Of a DNA stretch of 64,000 nucleotides, positions 25,097 through 36,900 are shown one piece after another (positions within the stretch are counted from its first letter, which is position 1; each line of letters starts with the position of its first letter). Under the pieces are notes generated by a model that saw only the letters and a program-made list of their open reading frames with translations, ran no database searches and was not told where the DNA came from. Location: assembly GCA_014905825.1 (NCBI GenBank), contig JACGCN010000010.1, positions 1,612,001 through 1,676,000 on the forward strand, given 5' to 3'. Source of the stretch: Lyophyllum atratum (lineage: Eukaryota > Basidiomycota > Agaricomycetes > Agaricales > Lyophyllaceae). Both the position numbers and the translations under genes were made by a program.

Positions 25097-26987
25097 CTAC
25101 GACCCCACCTCCCTCTCCCTCTCCTTCCCCTTCCTCGACGGCGGCTGCGCCAGCACCAAATTAGGCGAACTCGCCATCCCCGTCGCAGCATACGACGCCA
25201 GCCTCCTTGTGCCCGCCCCGCCCCCGCCTCTCGTGGGGTACGTCCCGACGGTCGGCGTGCCGGGGAGGGAGGTGTTGTCCCGCTGGGGCGGCGAGGGGGT
25301 GGTGTTGGTGTTGTTGGTGTTGGTGTGGGAGAGGGTGGAGGGGGAGGGGGAGGAGGCTTCTGTTAGGAGGAACTCGACCCAGAGGCGGGAGAATGACTAG
25401 AGGGGGGGGGGGGGGAGATCGGGTTAGTAGGATTTATAGAAGCGAAGGACGGAGGGAAAGGAAAGGAAGGAAGGAAGGACGCAAACGCACCTCCGTCTCA
25501 TCAGTCTTCTCAAGATCCACCGGCTCCTTCCCATTCCCAATACTCCCTCGGCCCCAGAACCCACTCGTCGCAGGAGGTTGCGTCGCCCTCTGCAGCCCCG
25601 CCTTCTCGCGCTCCGCCTCGGTCCACGCGAGGACAGACGCGAGGAGCGCGAGCATCTCGAAGCGCTTGGGGTCGGCGCGCGGGGTGGCGAGGAAGGAGAG
25701 GAGGACGTTGGTGACGAGGCGCCGGTCGACGTTGGTGGAGGTGGAGGTGAGGCGGAGGCGGCGGAGGGCGGTGATTAGGTGTTCGTTGAGGATTACGGCT
25801 GTTGGTCGGGGGTGGGTTAGTGCGGTGGGGTGAGGAGGGGAAGGGAAGGGGGGGAAGGGAGGGGAAGGGGGGGGGGAGGGACTTACTTTCGTGGCGCAGT
25901 TTCCCGATGAGGAGGTTTTTCTCTTTTACTTCTTTCTCGAGTTCGTGTGTGCGGGATATGTTGGTCGTGGATTCTTCGAGTTGGAGCTGCGTCGTATCAA
26001 TGTCAGTATCGGGAAACAAAGTAGAATCGTTGTACCCACCTCGGCGGTCAATGCTCGATGCTTATATTCAGCGAGCGATTGCGTGACTTGGGTAAGCTGC
26101 GATTCGTAGTCCTTGATCGCCTGCTTCAGTTCATGGTCTTTCGCTGTCCTCACCATCAAAACGCGTACGGTCGAGGCGAAGCGACGGGACTTCACACACC
26201 AGCTTGAAAGTCCTGCAAAACCGACTGCAAGTTCCCCGACTTCTCCCTCTCCGCCTCCAACTCCACCATCTCCGCCTCCCTCGCCTCCCTCTCCAGATCC
26301 ACCTCGCGCTTATACCCCTCCACCGCCGACTTCAGATCATCCACCACCGCCCGTTCCCCCAACGCCGTCCGTTCCCACTCTTCCCTCTCCATACGACAGC
26401 GCTCGAGCTCGGTCTGGGTGTCGCGGAGCTCGCGTTCGCGGAGGAGGGTTTCTTGTGCGCTCTCCTGGAGGGCGCGGTGGCGCATGGTGTCGAGCTCGGT
26501 GGCTAGGCGTGAGGATTCGGAGTGGGAGGATATGAGTTCGTGTTTGAGGGTTTCGAGGGTGAGGGAGAGATCGTCGTTCTGCACGGTCAGTTGTTGGACG
26601 AGGTGTTCCCGCCGGTCTAGTTCTTCCTGCGCGGAAGATATGCATCAGCGGGAATTTCAAAAGTTAAGAGGATGGGGGAGGAGGGGGGGGGCGTACGGCG
26701 TCTTGCTGGAGCTTGTTCCCGAGGGTGGTGCGCATTGTGGTGAGCTTTGCGAGGAGGTTGCGGTATTGCGTTGCGAGGGTGTCTTTCTCTTCTCGAGTCC
26801 GGTCGAGTTCGCGCTGTAGTTTGAGGATGGGATCGTCGTCATCTCCGTTGTGTGCTGCGCTGTGTCCGTTTGTCGTTACAGTCAAATCGGAAGAGAGCCT
26901 GGGCTCGCTGTCGATTGATGTTCTTATATCCTGCTTGGACGGTGGTTTCGTGGGCGATGAACGGGGGTCGGCGGCATTGCCTGACAT
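25097..26987 (-). CDS. RUD3: Golgin with GRAB domain (Rud3/GMAP-210-like)
   Basis: Coiled-coil tether of the cis-Golgi. It starts at the ATG complementary to 26985-26987 with a disordered Ser/Pro/Asp-rich N-terminus, then long heptad-rich exons (LQRELDRTREEKDTLATQYR; LRERELRDTQTELERCRMER). The C-terminal part carries the GRAB (Arf-binding) domain: NVDRRLVTNVLLSFLATPR then DPKRFEMLALLASVLAWTE and AGL. After an intron following KTDETE the last exon begins SFSRLWVEFLLTEA and ends in a Gly/Pro/Ser-rich tail with LAQPPSRKGKER. The stop lies at 25097-25099. The GRAB motif followed by LW.EFLL is what separates Rud3 from GRIP-domain golgins. Neighbouring introns and the tail have strong purine/pyrimidine bias, including long G runs near 25400 and 25860 that may be error-prone. 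It is divergent from the F-box gene, 203 bp away. Confidence 0.85.
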
Positions 26988-27190
26988 TGTTCGCGGGGAG
27001 GGAAGGGGCTTGGACGCCTTGGTGGCAGAAGTTAGAGGAGCATTATTGGGAAATTGAAGTCAGCACGTGCTCGGCTGTTTCTCGCTCCCTCGACATCGAC
27101 CACCATGACCACCGTCGACTTGTAGATACAAACTGCTCTCGCTATCCTATCTATCTTCCCATTATCTCCCCCTGACTCTAAGCGCCCACG
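26988..27190. promoter_or_regulatory. Divergent promoter, golgin / F-box gene
   Basis: Only 203 bp separate the two start codons, so this must hold both promoters. CT-rich tracts occur on the plus strand (27080-27180). No TATA box is evident. Confidence 0.5.
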
Positions 27191-29726
27191 ATGAGTCGGC
27201 CGGTGCAGTTGATGAACCTCCCCATTGAGCTCGTCTGCTATATCCTCAGCTTTCTGGACAGTGTAGACTTGATCCAATGCACCCTCGTAAGCGATCCTCT
27301 TTCCCTCGTCCCACCTTGCTCTGATTCAATATCCACAGCTCGCGAAACGGCTCCACAAAGTCATCCTCGACTCATCCCGCCTCCAATACACCATCGAACT
27401 CGCAAAACACCGCATGGTCTCCCTCCTCCCACCCTCCGCCGCACCCCCCTACGCCTCCCGCTTCAAAATCTTGCACGACAGAGAGCAAGCGTGGAAAACA
27501 CTCAGTTGGAACGGCCGGTACAATCTCAAGCTCCCGCCGACGGGCTCGGTGTACGAATTCGTCGGCGGGCTGTATGGCAATGGGAAGGAAGACGACCGCA
27601 GAGTCACCGCCTCCATCTCGTTTTTGGAGCTCCCGTCCGGGGGCTCGGGTTCGTGCGGGGATGGGGGAGAGACCTCCGATGTGAAGACTTGGACGCATCC
27701 CATGGCGGATATCATCATAATCGACTTTACAATGGATCCATCACAAGATCTGCTCGTTCTCATCGCGCTTGCGACCCCTGGGTACGTCCTCATCATTCAT
27801 TCCACCACGATCAACGGAATAACGCGCATATATTCAGCTCTAAATACGTTTACGAGCTTCATCTGCGCTCTTTATCGACTAACGAGCCTCACCCAAAGGC
27901 GACGCTACCGACACTGCCATGTCTCCTCAAGCCATCACACGCAGACGAATCCTCCGATCACATCGCAGCCGTGCGCGTCCAGGTCTCAGGGGATCTAGTC
28001 GCCCTGCTCGTGAAGGAGGTACACGAGGACATCGGTGCCCACCTAGAAATATGGGACTGGCTCCATAACCCCCAAACCTCCGTACGTCCCCCCCCCCCCC
28101 CCCTCCCCTCCCAATCCCAATCCCAATCCCAATCCCAATCCCTAACCGCCCCCCCCCGCCCCCCCAGTGCAAAATGTCCCGCAACTCCGGCATCGACGAC
28201 TTCACCTTCCTCTCCTCCTCCGCCTTCCTCCTCGTCCGCCCCACCGGCACCTTCGAGGTATACACCTTCCCCAACCCCCTCCCCTCAGACGAAGACGAAG
28301 ACGCCAAGCCCGTCTGTAGGGCGAGCTACCAGTTCCCGCCGCTCTCGGAGGGGTACATGTACTGGTACATCACGATGAGCAGCAACCCCGCCCCCGGATC
28401 CATCCCGCGCCCAGGGGGGCCAGACGCACACGTGGGAGGCGGGGGCGGGCCGACGTATTATCCCGAACCAGGGGAGCGTATCCATGCGTGTTGTCTGTAT
28501 GTGTTTAACCCTGCGACGGAGGACACGGAGCACCGCGTGCACTGTTTCGTGTTCTTCGTCAATATCCAGACGCTCCTCCACCCGCCTGCGGAATGGCTCC
28601 AGAAGGCGACGCCAAGGTATAACAGGAGCAGAGCACGAATGCGGGGTTACAGCGCGTCCTCGGACTTGGATACGCCTTCCAGCTCTGGCAACACCACCAC
28701 CGCATTCACCTCCCCACCCTACATCCCCCACACCTCATACATCTACTTCCCCCTCTCCCCACCCACCTCCACCCCCTCCCTTCCCTTCCCCTCACAAGCC
28801 CAACCCCACCACCCCCCACCACACGCCCACGCCACCCTCCTCTCCCTCCGCCCCCCCACCCCCACCCTCATCCCCCCCAAACCCACACACGCCCCCCCCG
28901 TCCACATCCCCTGGGCGGCGTGGGGCCCGCAGAGCACGCGGTGGTTCCAGGAGTGTTTGAGTACGGATTGGCAGCATTCGATTTGGGGGTTGAGGACGAT
29001 TGAGAGTGTGTTGCCTGAGCGGGTTGGGGTTGGGCGGGCGAGAACGGGCCCGGATCCGGATGCGATGGAGGTGGATGAGTCGGTAGGGCCGGGTCCGGGG
29101 CCGGGGATGGGGTTGGTGGATGGGGGGAGGGAGGAGGAGGAGGCTGATGCGGTTGGGGATGGTGCTACTTCGTCTACCAATACCACTCCTACTTCGGCGG
29201 CTCTGAGTCCAGAGGCGGCTCCGACAGCAGGGGCAGCCACGGGTCCTGACGCTCCGGAACCTGTTGTTCAAATGGACTACGAGGAGCGCCCTTCGACGTG
29301 GCGGCACCTCCGGCTACGGGACTACAACCCCTACGCCGTCATGGCCGAGCGCAGCCGCATGGATACCACGGACGCGAAAGGCAAAGGCAAGGGGAAGGGG
29401 AAGGGGCAGGGCAAGGAGTCGTCAAGGCGCGTGGTGACGGAACCGAGCACGACGAACGTGTGGGGGGTGTTTGAGTATGATGTGGAGAGCTGGCTGCCGT
29501 ATGTGGAGTGTGTGAGTGAGGAGGTGTTTGAGGTGACGGATGTGATGATGGATGATTGTCGGGTTTTGTTGCTTAAGGTTCGTTGGGGTCTTTCTTCTCC
29601 TTTTCTTTTTTTCGCTTTTTCTTTTGCTGTTGTGGGAGTAAGGTGGCTGATGCTTTTGTGTTTTTTTTTTTTTGGAAGAGGGGGGAGAATGGGAAGTTGA
29701 AGAGGGTGGATGTATTGACGATGTAG
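27191..29726 (+). CDS. F-box protein, Agaricomycete-type
   Basis: Probable substrate adaptor of an SCF ubiquitin ligase. The N-terminus is an F-box (MNLPIELVCYILSFLDSVDL) with an intron inside it, then LAKRLHKVILDSSRLQY. The body has no WD or Kelch repeats that I can name; it continues with KMVSL-type exons, a phase-2 intron before KYVYELHLRSLS, and an exon ending AHLEIWDW. A later long exon carries low-complexity Pro/Ser/Gly stretches and an acidic region, and the short last exon reads RGENGKLKRVDVLTM. The intron at 28082-28167 contains a poly-C run and five CCCAAT units. The exon around 27838-28060 has a near-identical copy at 33581-33803. The start is the first ATG, immediately in the F-box frame. 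The substrate is unknown. Confidence 0.85.
28110..28142. repeat. CCCAAT hexamer repeat within an intron
   Basis: Five copies of CCCAAT plus a partial sixth, preceded by a C-run, lie inside the 86-bp intron of the F-box gene. They lengthen its polypyrimidine-rich part. Confidence 0.85.
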
Positions 29727-31131
29727 GTTATGGGATGGGGCTTAGTGTGGGAGGGGGGGAAGGGCCTGTGTAATTTACTAACCTAGTGGTGTTTTTTTAT
29801 CTTGTACCACATTTGAAGTCTAACCCTAGAGATGGTTCACTCGAGATTAATAGAATGTATTCCTATCTTTCCAATCATGCTGCTCGCCACTGGTGTGTTC
29901 CTCGACCACGTCCTTTCAGTCTTACCCCCTCTACTTCGTGCATAGCTCACTGCTGCATGAGATCTTGGGCAGCTCTGGGTGTTCCTAGGAGCACGGCATA
30001 ATAATTAGTAGCACCACGGACCTTCGATGTTGCAATGTCCAACCAGAGCAAGACCTCCTGAGATTTCCTTGCATGTCTGCCACTGCGGGCATTGGCCCAA
30101 TATGATCAACTACATGTTCTCGTTAGAATCGACGATTATATCTTGAACAAATTAACGATATTCTCGCTTTTTGTTTTGTCGGTAATATGGAGGTATTTTT
30201 CTCAATATGATCCGAACGGAAATGGAAGGAGATAATGGCGAACATATCGCAATCAAGCACTTTGAATTTATTTTCTAAATTCACTGATATATTCAAGGCG
30301 GATATCCCGTGATCATCTTTGCAATAAATTCGATCGAATATGACGTCATATCCTGAAGGCGTGGATCTAGTGCTCTGTGGCGCCTGGATATTCAACTGCT
30401 CCGTCAACATGAGTTTGTCCGACACAAATCGCGGAGGACATCGAGCGCTCTACGCTCGCTCTGATGTGGTAGTGCATGCATAGAGGAGCGTGGAGGGCTT
30501 CGGAACGAGTAGGTTGGCTATCCCATCTTCTCTCACACGGTGACGGAATGGGTGCTACTCAGGTACTCAAACGATTCATCAAGGTCACCACTATACATGG
30601 TAAATGCCGAACTGCACGTACTGGAACGAGGGCAGGCGGGTCTGGAACAGTTTGGAGGGAGGTTGGCAGGAGTCGAGATGTCGAGGTCCGGAACAAGTGC
30701 TATCATTTTTCGTGCGTATACTCCTGCTTCCTTCATACACAACCGCTTACTCTCACGTTCCTGCAACTCGTTAGCATTTTGCGCAGCAGAACATAAACTA
30801 TCTTGCGTCAGGATTCGACGTTAAAGTACGAGGGACTGCTGCCTCATAATCTGGGATGTCAATACCGCGTCTGCAATGCTCTCCGCCAACCGAGACGGCG
30901 TCCACCATCTGCTTTCTCCGCAGTCCACCCACTAGCTCCTCGCTGGCATCTCCACCACTGCTGTCTCCACCGCTGGCTCTGCCTCTTCGATCTCCGCAGT
31001 CCCGGCATACCCTCCACCACTAATGTCGCATCGTACAAAAAACTCATCAGAAATATGAGCCCCAAACCTCGACCTCCTTTCCCTCCCACACCTACAATTC
31101 GCCAGCGCCATATGCTGATCACATGTCTATA
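29727..31131. other. Intergenic, unassigned ORFs
   Basis: Between two convergent genes. Minus-strand ORFs at 30123-30425 and 30533-30766 read like ordinary protein but have no motif I recognise and could not be joined by good splice sites. A small unknown gene is possible. No repeat stands out. Confidence 0.35.
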
Positions 31132-32667
31132 CTAGAGTCCGACGGCTTGGGCAAGTTGCTCATAGGTCTCGAACACATCTATGTTGAACCCTATTTCTCC
31201 CACACGTCCATATCCTTCTACTCCACGGATCCTGATTTTTGTGCGCTTAAGCACGGCCCACACTTCGTCGGCATCCTCCTCTGTGATGTCATACATGTAC
31301 AAGGAGAGAGACTCCAATGGACGCTGACGGGAGGGATTCTCCATCCACGATGAAACGAGGTCGCAGAACTCATCAGTCACGTCAACTATGTCCTCGAGGA
31401 CCATGTAAGAGAAGGCGAAAGTGAAGGAAGCAAGGTGGACGAGCGAAGCCCGAAGTCTGAGATGTTTCAACGCGATATGCACACTCCAGTCACTGCTGCA
31501 CACCGTCAGCGTTTCTAGCATCACACTAATCTCGATGAACTCAGCAATGGCGTCGGGGCTCCCGTAGGCACTGAGGAGGAGATGACGAAGACGGCTCACG
31601 TTGTGGTCGACACTGGAAAGAATATCGCATGTCTGGTATTGAGGATCACCCGAGCTGAGCGTGAGGGTCTGTAGTTTAGGCAGTGCGAGGATTCCAAGTG
31701 CACGGTTGATGACGTGCCTGCGCCCTCTCCCCGCGAATACGAGGGTGAGAGTCGTTAACCGCGCCAATGTAACGGCGTCGTCGGGCCAGCTGGGTTGGGC
31801 TTCGGAATTGGACCCGTCTACAAGGTCCAGATCTACGCACGCAAATAATGCTGACTCGATCTGTGTGCATTGGTATATAACAGTAGCAAATGCTACTAGT
31901 GTTATTTTTCCTTTGATTTCCAGATAGGATAGCTGGATCCATGGGAGGGAAAGTGAAATGTCGCTTATGAGCATGGATGACCTCATGTTGTGCAGGGTGA
32001 CCGCACGGAGACGGGGGGCGGCATTAAATACAGTTATTTGAGAGTAGTCCTCGTGAACTTCTACCCCACCACCAAAGGACAAGCTTTCCAAGAATGTGAC
32101 CCCATCGAAGGACAAGGTTTCCAAGAATGGGAGGCTGTTGCCCGGTAGTGACAAAATTGGCATGAGAACGCTGCATTGGTCAAGCGCGATGTGGAGCTCT
32201 GAGCATCTAGGTGAGAAATGTGCAATCGTTTGGCAGATTTCATGGGCCTTTATGCTGTGATGCAGATAGGACGTATCAACGTGGTGTGTAAATGAAACAG
32301 ATAAGGGAAGGGACGGGTTGGCGCGCTCAAACCAAGACACCATAACTGTGTTGAAGATATGGGACCCTGCACTCTCAAGCGCGGAATCCTGGGCAGGGTA
32401 GCGGGTCAGTTCGAGCGCAAGCCTGTTCCAGAGGTCGGAGCAGTCCAAAGCGGCAGCCCGCCACGAAGAGCAAACATGCGATAAGCCAAAGGGAGATGTG
32501 TTAGACCGCGGTCCAGGACCGTGACTCTCCATTGAAACGGCGTACTGAAATATCCTGGCAAGGATTTCGGGCGGGAGAAGGCGGGCGGGAGAAAGCAAGG
32601 CTGTATGATAGTCTGCCTCTTTTTGTTTCTGGACACGCGAATCGTTAAGGACTTTTATCTCCTCCAT
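31132..32667 (-). CDS. F-box / leucine-rich-repeat protein
   Basis: Intronless ORF of about 510 residues. An N-terminal coiled segment (MEEIKVLNDSRVQKQKEADY) precedes the F-box (LLPPEILARIFQYAV ... LSHVCSSWRAAALDCSDLW). The rest is irregular Leu-rich repeats (LPFLETLSFDGVTFLESLSF, LTTLTLVFAG, LPKLQTLTLSS). This architecture is among the largest expanded families in Agaricomycetes; members are presumed SCF adaptors. The reading frame stays open upstream for more than 90 codons to a stop near 32945. It contains no ATG (GTG at 32718), so the first in-frame ATG, at 32667, is used; a spliced 5' exon is possible. A 22-bp sequence is repeated with period 33 near 32075-32129, doubling one LRR-like unit. 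Confidence 0.82.
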   Translation of the reverse strand: MEEIKVLNDSRVQKQKEADYHTALLSPARLLPPEILARIFQYAVSMESHGPGPRSNTSPFGLSHVCSSWRAAALDCSDLWNRLALELTRYPAQDSALESAGSHIFNTVMVSWFERANPSLPLSVSFTHHVDTSYLHHSIKAHEICQTIAHFSPRCSELHIALDQCSVLMPILSLPGNSLPFLETLSFDGVTFLESLSFGGGVEVHEDYSQITVFNAAPRLRAVTLHNMRSSMLISDISLSLPWIQLSYLEIKGKITLVAFATVIYQCTQIESALFACVDLDLVDGSNSEAQPSWPDDAVTLARLTTLTLVFAGRGRRHVINRALGILALPKLQTLTLSSGDPQYQTCDILSSVDHNVSRLRHLLLSAYGSPDAIAEFIEISVMLETLTVCSSDWSVHIALKHLRLRASLVHLASFTFAFSYMVLEDIVDVTDEFCDLVSSWMENPSRQRPLESLSLYMYDITEEDADEVWAVLKRTKIRIRGVEGYGRVGEIGFNIDVFETYEQLAQAVGL

Positions 32668-33549
32668 GAAGCGGTTGATCTTCAATTGAAGATGTAGGAT
32701 ATCATGATCGATATCCACGATTTGACTGATTATTCCGGCTAGAATTCTATTGCAGAATCGGACTTGTTCATGAGAGGGCCGGTGGTTAGACCGAAAGAGG
32801 GACTCAGTAGAAACGACGCTTAAAGGTTCCTTTGGTCCTTGAGTCTGGGGTCGGACACCATGAGTAACGCTCCCATAGATATGAAGACGATGGTGAACTA
32901 TACACTTGTTTTTGTGGCTGCCCGACGTTCTAATATTTCTTCAAGCGCATTTAAGACCTGCTCAGAAAGGGGCGTGCCTAATGTTTAATACTTAACGGAT
33001 AGTTACTACACTGAAATACCAGGCATGCCTTTAACTGCAGCTTTTCGTCAATGCAGTTGGCTTGAGGAGGTAACAAGTTGACCGAGCTTACTGATGCATT
33101 CTTGCTGTTTCAACACGGGTTCCCATGAGTCAGTCGGAGACAAGTAATCGGTTAAACGCATAGGTCTCGAAGTCTCCCTGGATGAGCCTAAGATGTCTAC
33201 CGATTGGCACAAGATTGGCAAGAGCAACCAAAAGATGTGGTTTCAACTGAAGCTTGAGATAGTCGGTATTTCAAATGTTTCAAGCCCCGCGCGCGTTCTC
33301 AATACAAAATTATATAGTCCCTGGCCCTTCGTGAATGTCGCGCTGAAGGTGACTGCGGAGGTGTTGACTGCTCAATATTCAATCTCAGTAAATGGGATGT
33401 CAGACCTCGAGATTCACACACTTTGCTCGAAGTTTGGCATCGAAGTTTTAGAAGAAGCGTCATACGTCCTTTGGAACGTCTGGCAGGCCACCTACCCCAG
33501 ATATTCAACACTTCAAGCGTGTATCAGCGCCCTCGCGGAGGACTCGGCG
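32668..33549. other. Intergenic; one unassigned plus-strand ORF
   Basis: An ORF at 33193-33576 (about 127 residues, MSTDWHKIGKSNQKMW start) has no recognisable domain. It leads directly into the copied F-box exon at 33550 but in another frame. It may be a 5' exon of a chimeric gene or chance. Confidence 0.3.
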
Positions 33550-33803
33550 ACGATCAACAAAATAACGCGCATATAATCAGCTCTAAATACGTTTACGAAC
33601 TCCATCTGCGCTCTTTGTCAACTAACGAGCCTCATCCGAAGGCGACGCTGCCAACGCTGCCGTGTCTGCTCAAGCCATCACATGCAGATGAATCCTCCGA
33701 TCACATTGCAGCCGTGCGGGTCCAGGTCTCAGGGGATCTGGTCGCGCTGCTCGTGAAGGAGGTGCACGAGGACATCGGTGCACATCTCGAAATATGGGAC
33801 TGG
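33550..33803 (+). pseudogene. Duplicated exon of the F-box gene (copy of 27807-28060)
   Basis: 254 bp aligned without gaps to 27807-28060 (31 bp of intron 3' end with its CAG acceptor, then about 223 bp of exon). I count 24 differences, about 91% identity. Three are in the intron part and 21 in the exon. All 21 exon changes are silent, so the encoded segment from KYVYELHLRS to HLEIWDW is unchanged. The copy ends abruptly at GGGACTGG and the frame continues to a stop at 33896 through unrelated sequence. No F-box or downstream exon is present here. It is called a fragment because no full gene is visible, yet the pattern argues it was under selection until recently. It lies 126 bp from the UGGT stop codon, convergent with it. 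Confidence 0.85.
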
Positions 33804-33928
33804 ATGAACTCAACTTGGCAAACGGAGGACGACCATCCTTCTCAACACACTCAGGAGCACCATCCGTTTTCCAGACTACTGGTACATATGTCCTGATACT
33901 GTAAAATTTACGTAGCAGGTACCACCCA

Positions 33929-36900
33929 CTACAACTCGTCTCGAGGTAGGGCTGGGTTGGATCCACCCTCCTCAGTGACAGAAGTGTGGGCAGTAGCATC
34001 TGACGTTGAGGCCTCTGTACTGGCAGCTCCTGCGTTGGCCAGGACGTTGGCATCGGCAGCAGCCATACCAGAGTGAATAACACCCTCCGCTGCCAATTGG
34101 CGGGCAAAGCGTGCAATCTCAGCGTCATATTCCTCCCATTCGGGTATTTGCCTAGCTCGGGCCAGTTTGGGCTCTTTCTGTGGAGGTTATGAGAATCTAA
34201 CGATTGGTTATTAATATGAGAAGCGCGGCTCACGGTCAGCGGGTTTTGGCAGAGATCGATAGTCTTTGCGCGATCCAGTCTATCTTTGCTGCCTATACAT
34301 GAAGCAGGTGAGCGAAAAGGATGCAGAGTACAGAAATTCCACGGGAAACGTACACCAGGTTTCGCACTGTAAGGGAGAGCCAAAATTAGGACATTGTTAC
34401 AATGCGGTTCATAACTGCGAACTTACCCAGAGCCAGTCTTCGGGCAATGAGAACTAAATTACATCGCTGAATGAACATCTGCCGTCAAAAGAAAGTACTT
34501 TACACTCACAATCGGAACTTCTCGTTGCAGGTTGTTAGGCAGATCTACATTATTGTTACTACGTACGGATATCAGACGCCTGGGCAATGAACGGACCTTG
34601 ATCCAGATTTGCAAGAGAATTCGGGTCAGCAGATAGTTGCTGATAGTGCCCCCGGAGTATGTCCTGATCGTCCTATCAGCAAGTGCAGCGGTGATATTTT
34701 CGCAAATCTTACGCCAGCAGCTAACTGAAAGGTGGGTGTGAGTGTGAGCAGCAGCTACATCCGCGAAGAACCATAGCTTACTTGTCGGAATCGAGCCAAG
34801 TCGATGACATACAGCGCACTGCTCAGAAGACCAGTCAGCACCAAGACACCGTATCGACGAAGTAGGCCCGCCTGATATGGTATGGTCTGCCCTGTAGAAA
34901 TTCCTTCCAGTATCCCGTTTTCCAGAACCTAAAACCTTCCATATCCGTATTATCGTCGCCCATTGGGGTGTAGCCGTATGGCGCGCCCTGCAGATCCAGA
35001 TCCACCAACTCCTTGAGGTCGGCACGTACAATTTGGTCAGCGTCGACAAAAATAACTTTCTTGAGGTCCATGGGGAAAAGGACGTCAAGGAACAAGATTT
35101 TGTAGGCCCAAATGATCCTTTGCTTCTCTGTTTGCTCGCGCAGCCAAGTCGGCCATTTGTATGTCACGAGCTCGTATTTGAAGTTATATTTTTCGGCAAG
35201 ATGAGGAATGAATTCCTAAAGACGGGCAATTAGAGACTAGGTGAATTGACAGGATGGACAAGAACTTACCAGGAACGAAGGTGAGAGGAAGTTCTCGATG
35301 AACCAGAATTTGACGGTGCTCTTGGTATTCCGGAGAACACTCAAAATCATGATCGAGGCAAACCGCTATAGGATGAAGTTTAGTTTGAGTGCATCCCTAC
35401 GCCATACATAGTAGCACTTGCCTCATACAATAATCCCGAGGCGACAGTGAAAATGTTAATTTCTGCCTGCTCTTCCACAGGAGCAACCCCAGTATCCTTA
35501 GTTTTGAAAAGGGATGTCACTCTGAATCGTACATAAGCCGATTTCCGCCGTCAAGTATCAAAAGATCACGTACCGAGAAGTGAAGTCTCCGAACAAAGAA
35601 CCCAAGTTACTTTCCGCCTTCGGGTCCTCCAACACATCCGCTTTCTCCATCCCCGACTTTCTCGTCAACCTCGGATACAAAGTCAACCCCTCAAAGCTCG
35701 TCAAAGTAATCTCTTTTCCACTCTCTTCAACTGTCGGACTATTCCAGCCCTCATTCCCTACACTCTCCATCTTGTAGATGTCCCTGCTCCTGCCCTTGCG
35801 GATCTCAAGTTCGAACACGCCGGGTTTCGCCTTGAACTGCAGGTACCCGAGATTCGCGACGACCTGGGTGTCATCAATGGACGTCGCATCCTTTCCGCCG
35901 CGAAGCAGTTCGAGTTGTACACCCCGTGGGGGACTGTTGGTGTGCGTCTCACGTGCGTGGCCCTCAACTACAAGGTAGTCCAGGTCGAAGACTACGTCGA
36001 CGCTATGATCACCGGGAGAAAGGTTGCCAAGCTGGATGTTGTCCAGGTCGTAGAGAGCTTCGCGGGGACGGACAAGCCAAGACGACGGGACGTCCATGGC
36101 TAGGGTGTAGATTGGTTCCGTTGGTAGATCTTCGAAGACGGCTTGCGCAGGAATTTCTTGACTAGCGTGAAGTCAATGTATTTTCCTTGACACAAAGGAA
36201 GGAGAGTGCGTACCCATCCTCATCGAAAGATAACGAAGGCAGTAAGTTGTAGCGGTAGAAGTTTTTCAAAGGCACCTAGTTTGCCATGAATAACTCCGTA
36301 AAGAAGCATAGAAAGTGACCTCACCTCTCGATGACGAGCAGGGTTGAGGTGTACTTCAATAAACATATCCGGCACATTGGATAACCACTACGCAACGGTG
36401 TCAGCCCCTGCCAGTCGCGAAGCCGGTCTAGCCTCACCTGAAGCAAACTCGACCACTTCTGTCCCGTCACACTCAAAGGATCCATAACCACTGCAATATG
36501 ATACAGCGCCGTGGTGTTATCGCCCGCCTCGAATGCCCTACATCAAACTTTATCGGACTCGCTCGACTTCGTGAAGTGCCCTACTTACGTGTAGTTGGAA
36601 TCCAACAGCTGATATTGCTTCTGACGCGGCCGTTGCGGCGTCTGGAACAGGCTAAACTCGCTAGGATCCGGGAGCTGGATGGCAGCGATGACAGACGAGG
36701 CCATCGAGATTAGGTGGGCATAGGTGGCACTGCGGCGCTTTTAGCCTTCAGGTCATAAAATCAAGGTAGGCTGCTAACCGGTCGGTCTGGGAGGCAGAAG
36801 GGGCAATATTTTCAAGGGCCTTGATCACAGGCTCTGCTCGTTTCCGCATCTCGTATGTCTCTAAAGCAGCAAAGTCTGCTGCACGGAAATCGCCTGCCTC

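Noticed and set aside
27191..28378. Uninterrupted 395-codon reading of the F-box gene
   Set aside because: After the first intron this frame turns into Pro/Ser/Arg-rich noise, while the spliced frame gives coherent sequence.
35558..36165. Plus-strand ORFs opposite the UGGT middle region
   Set aside because: Shadows of a coherent UGGT exon encoding [20 protein letters not shown].
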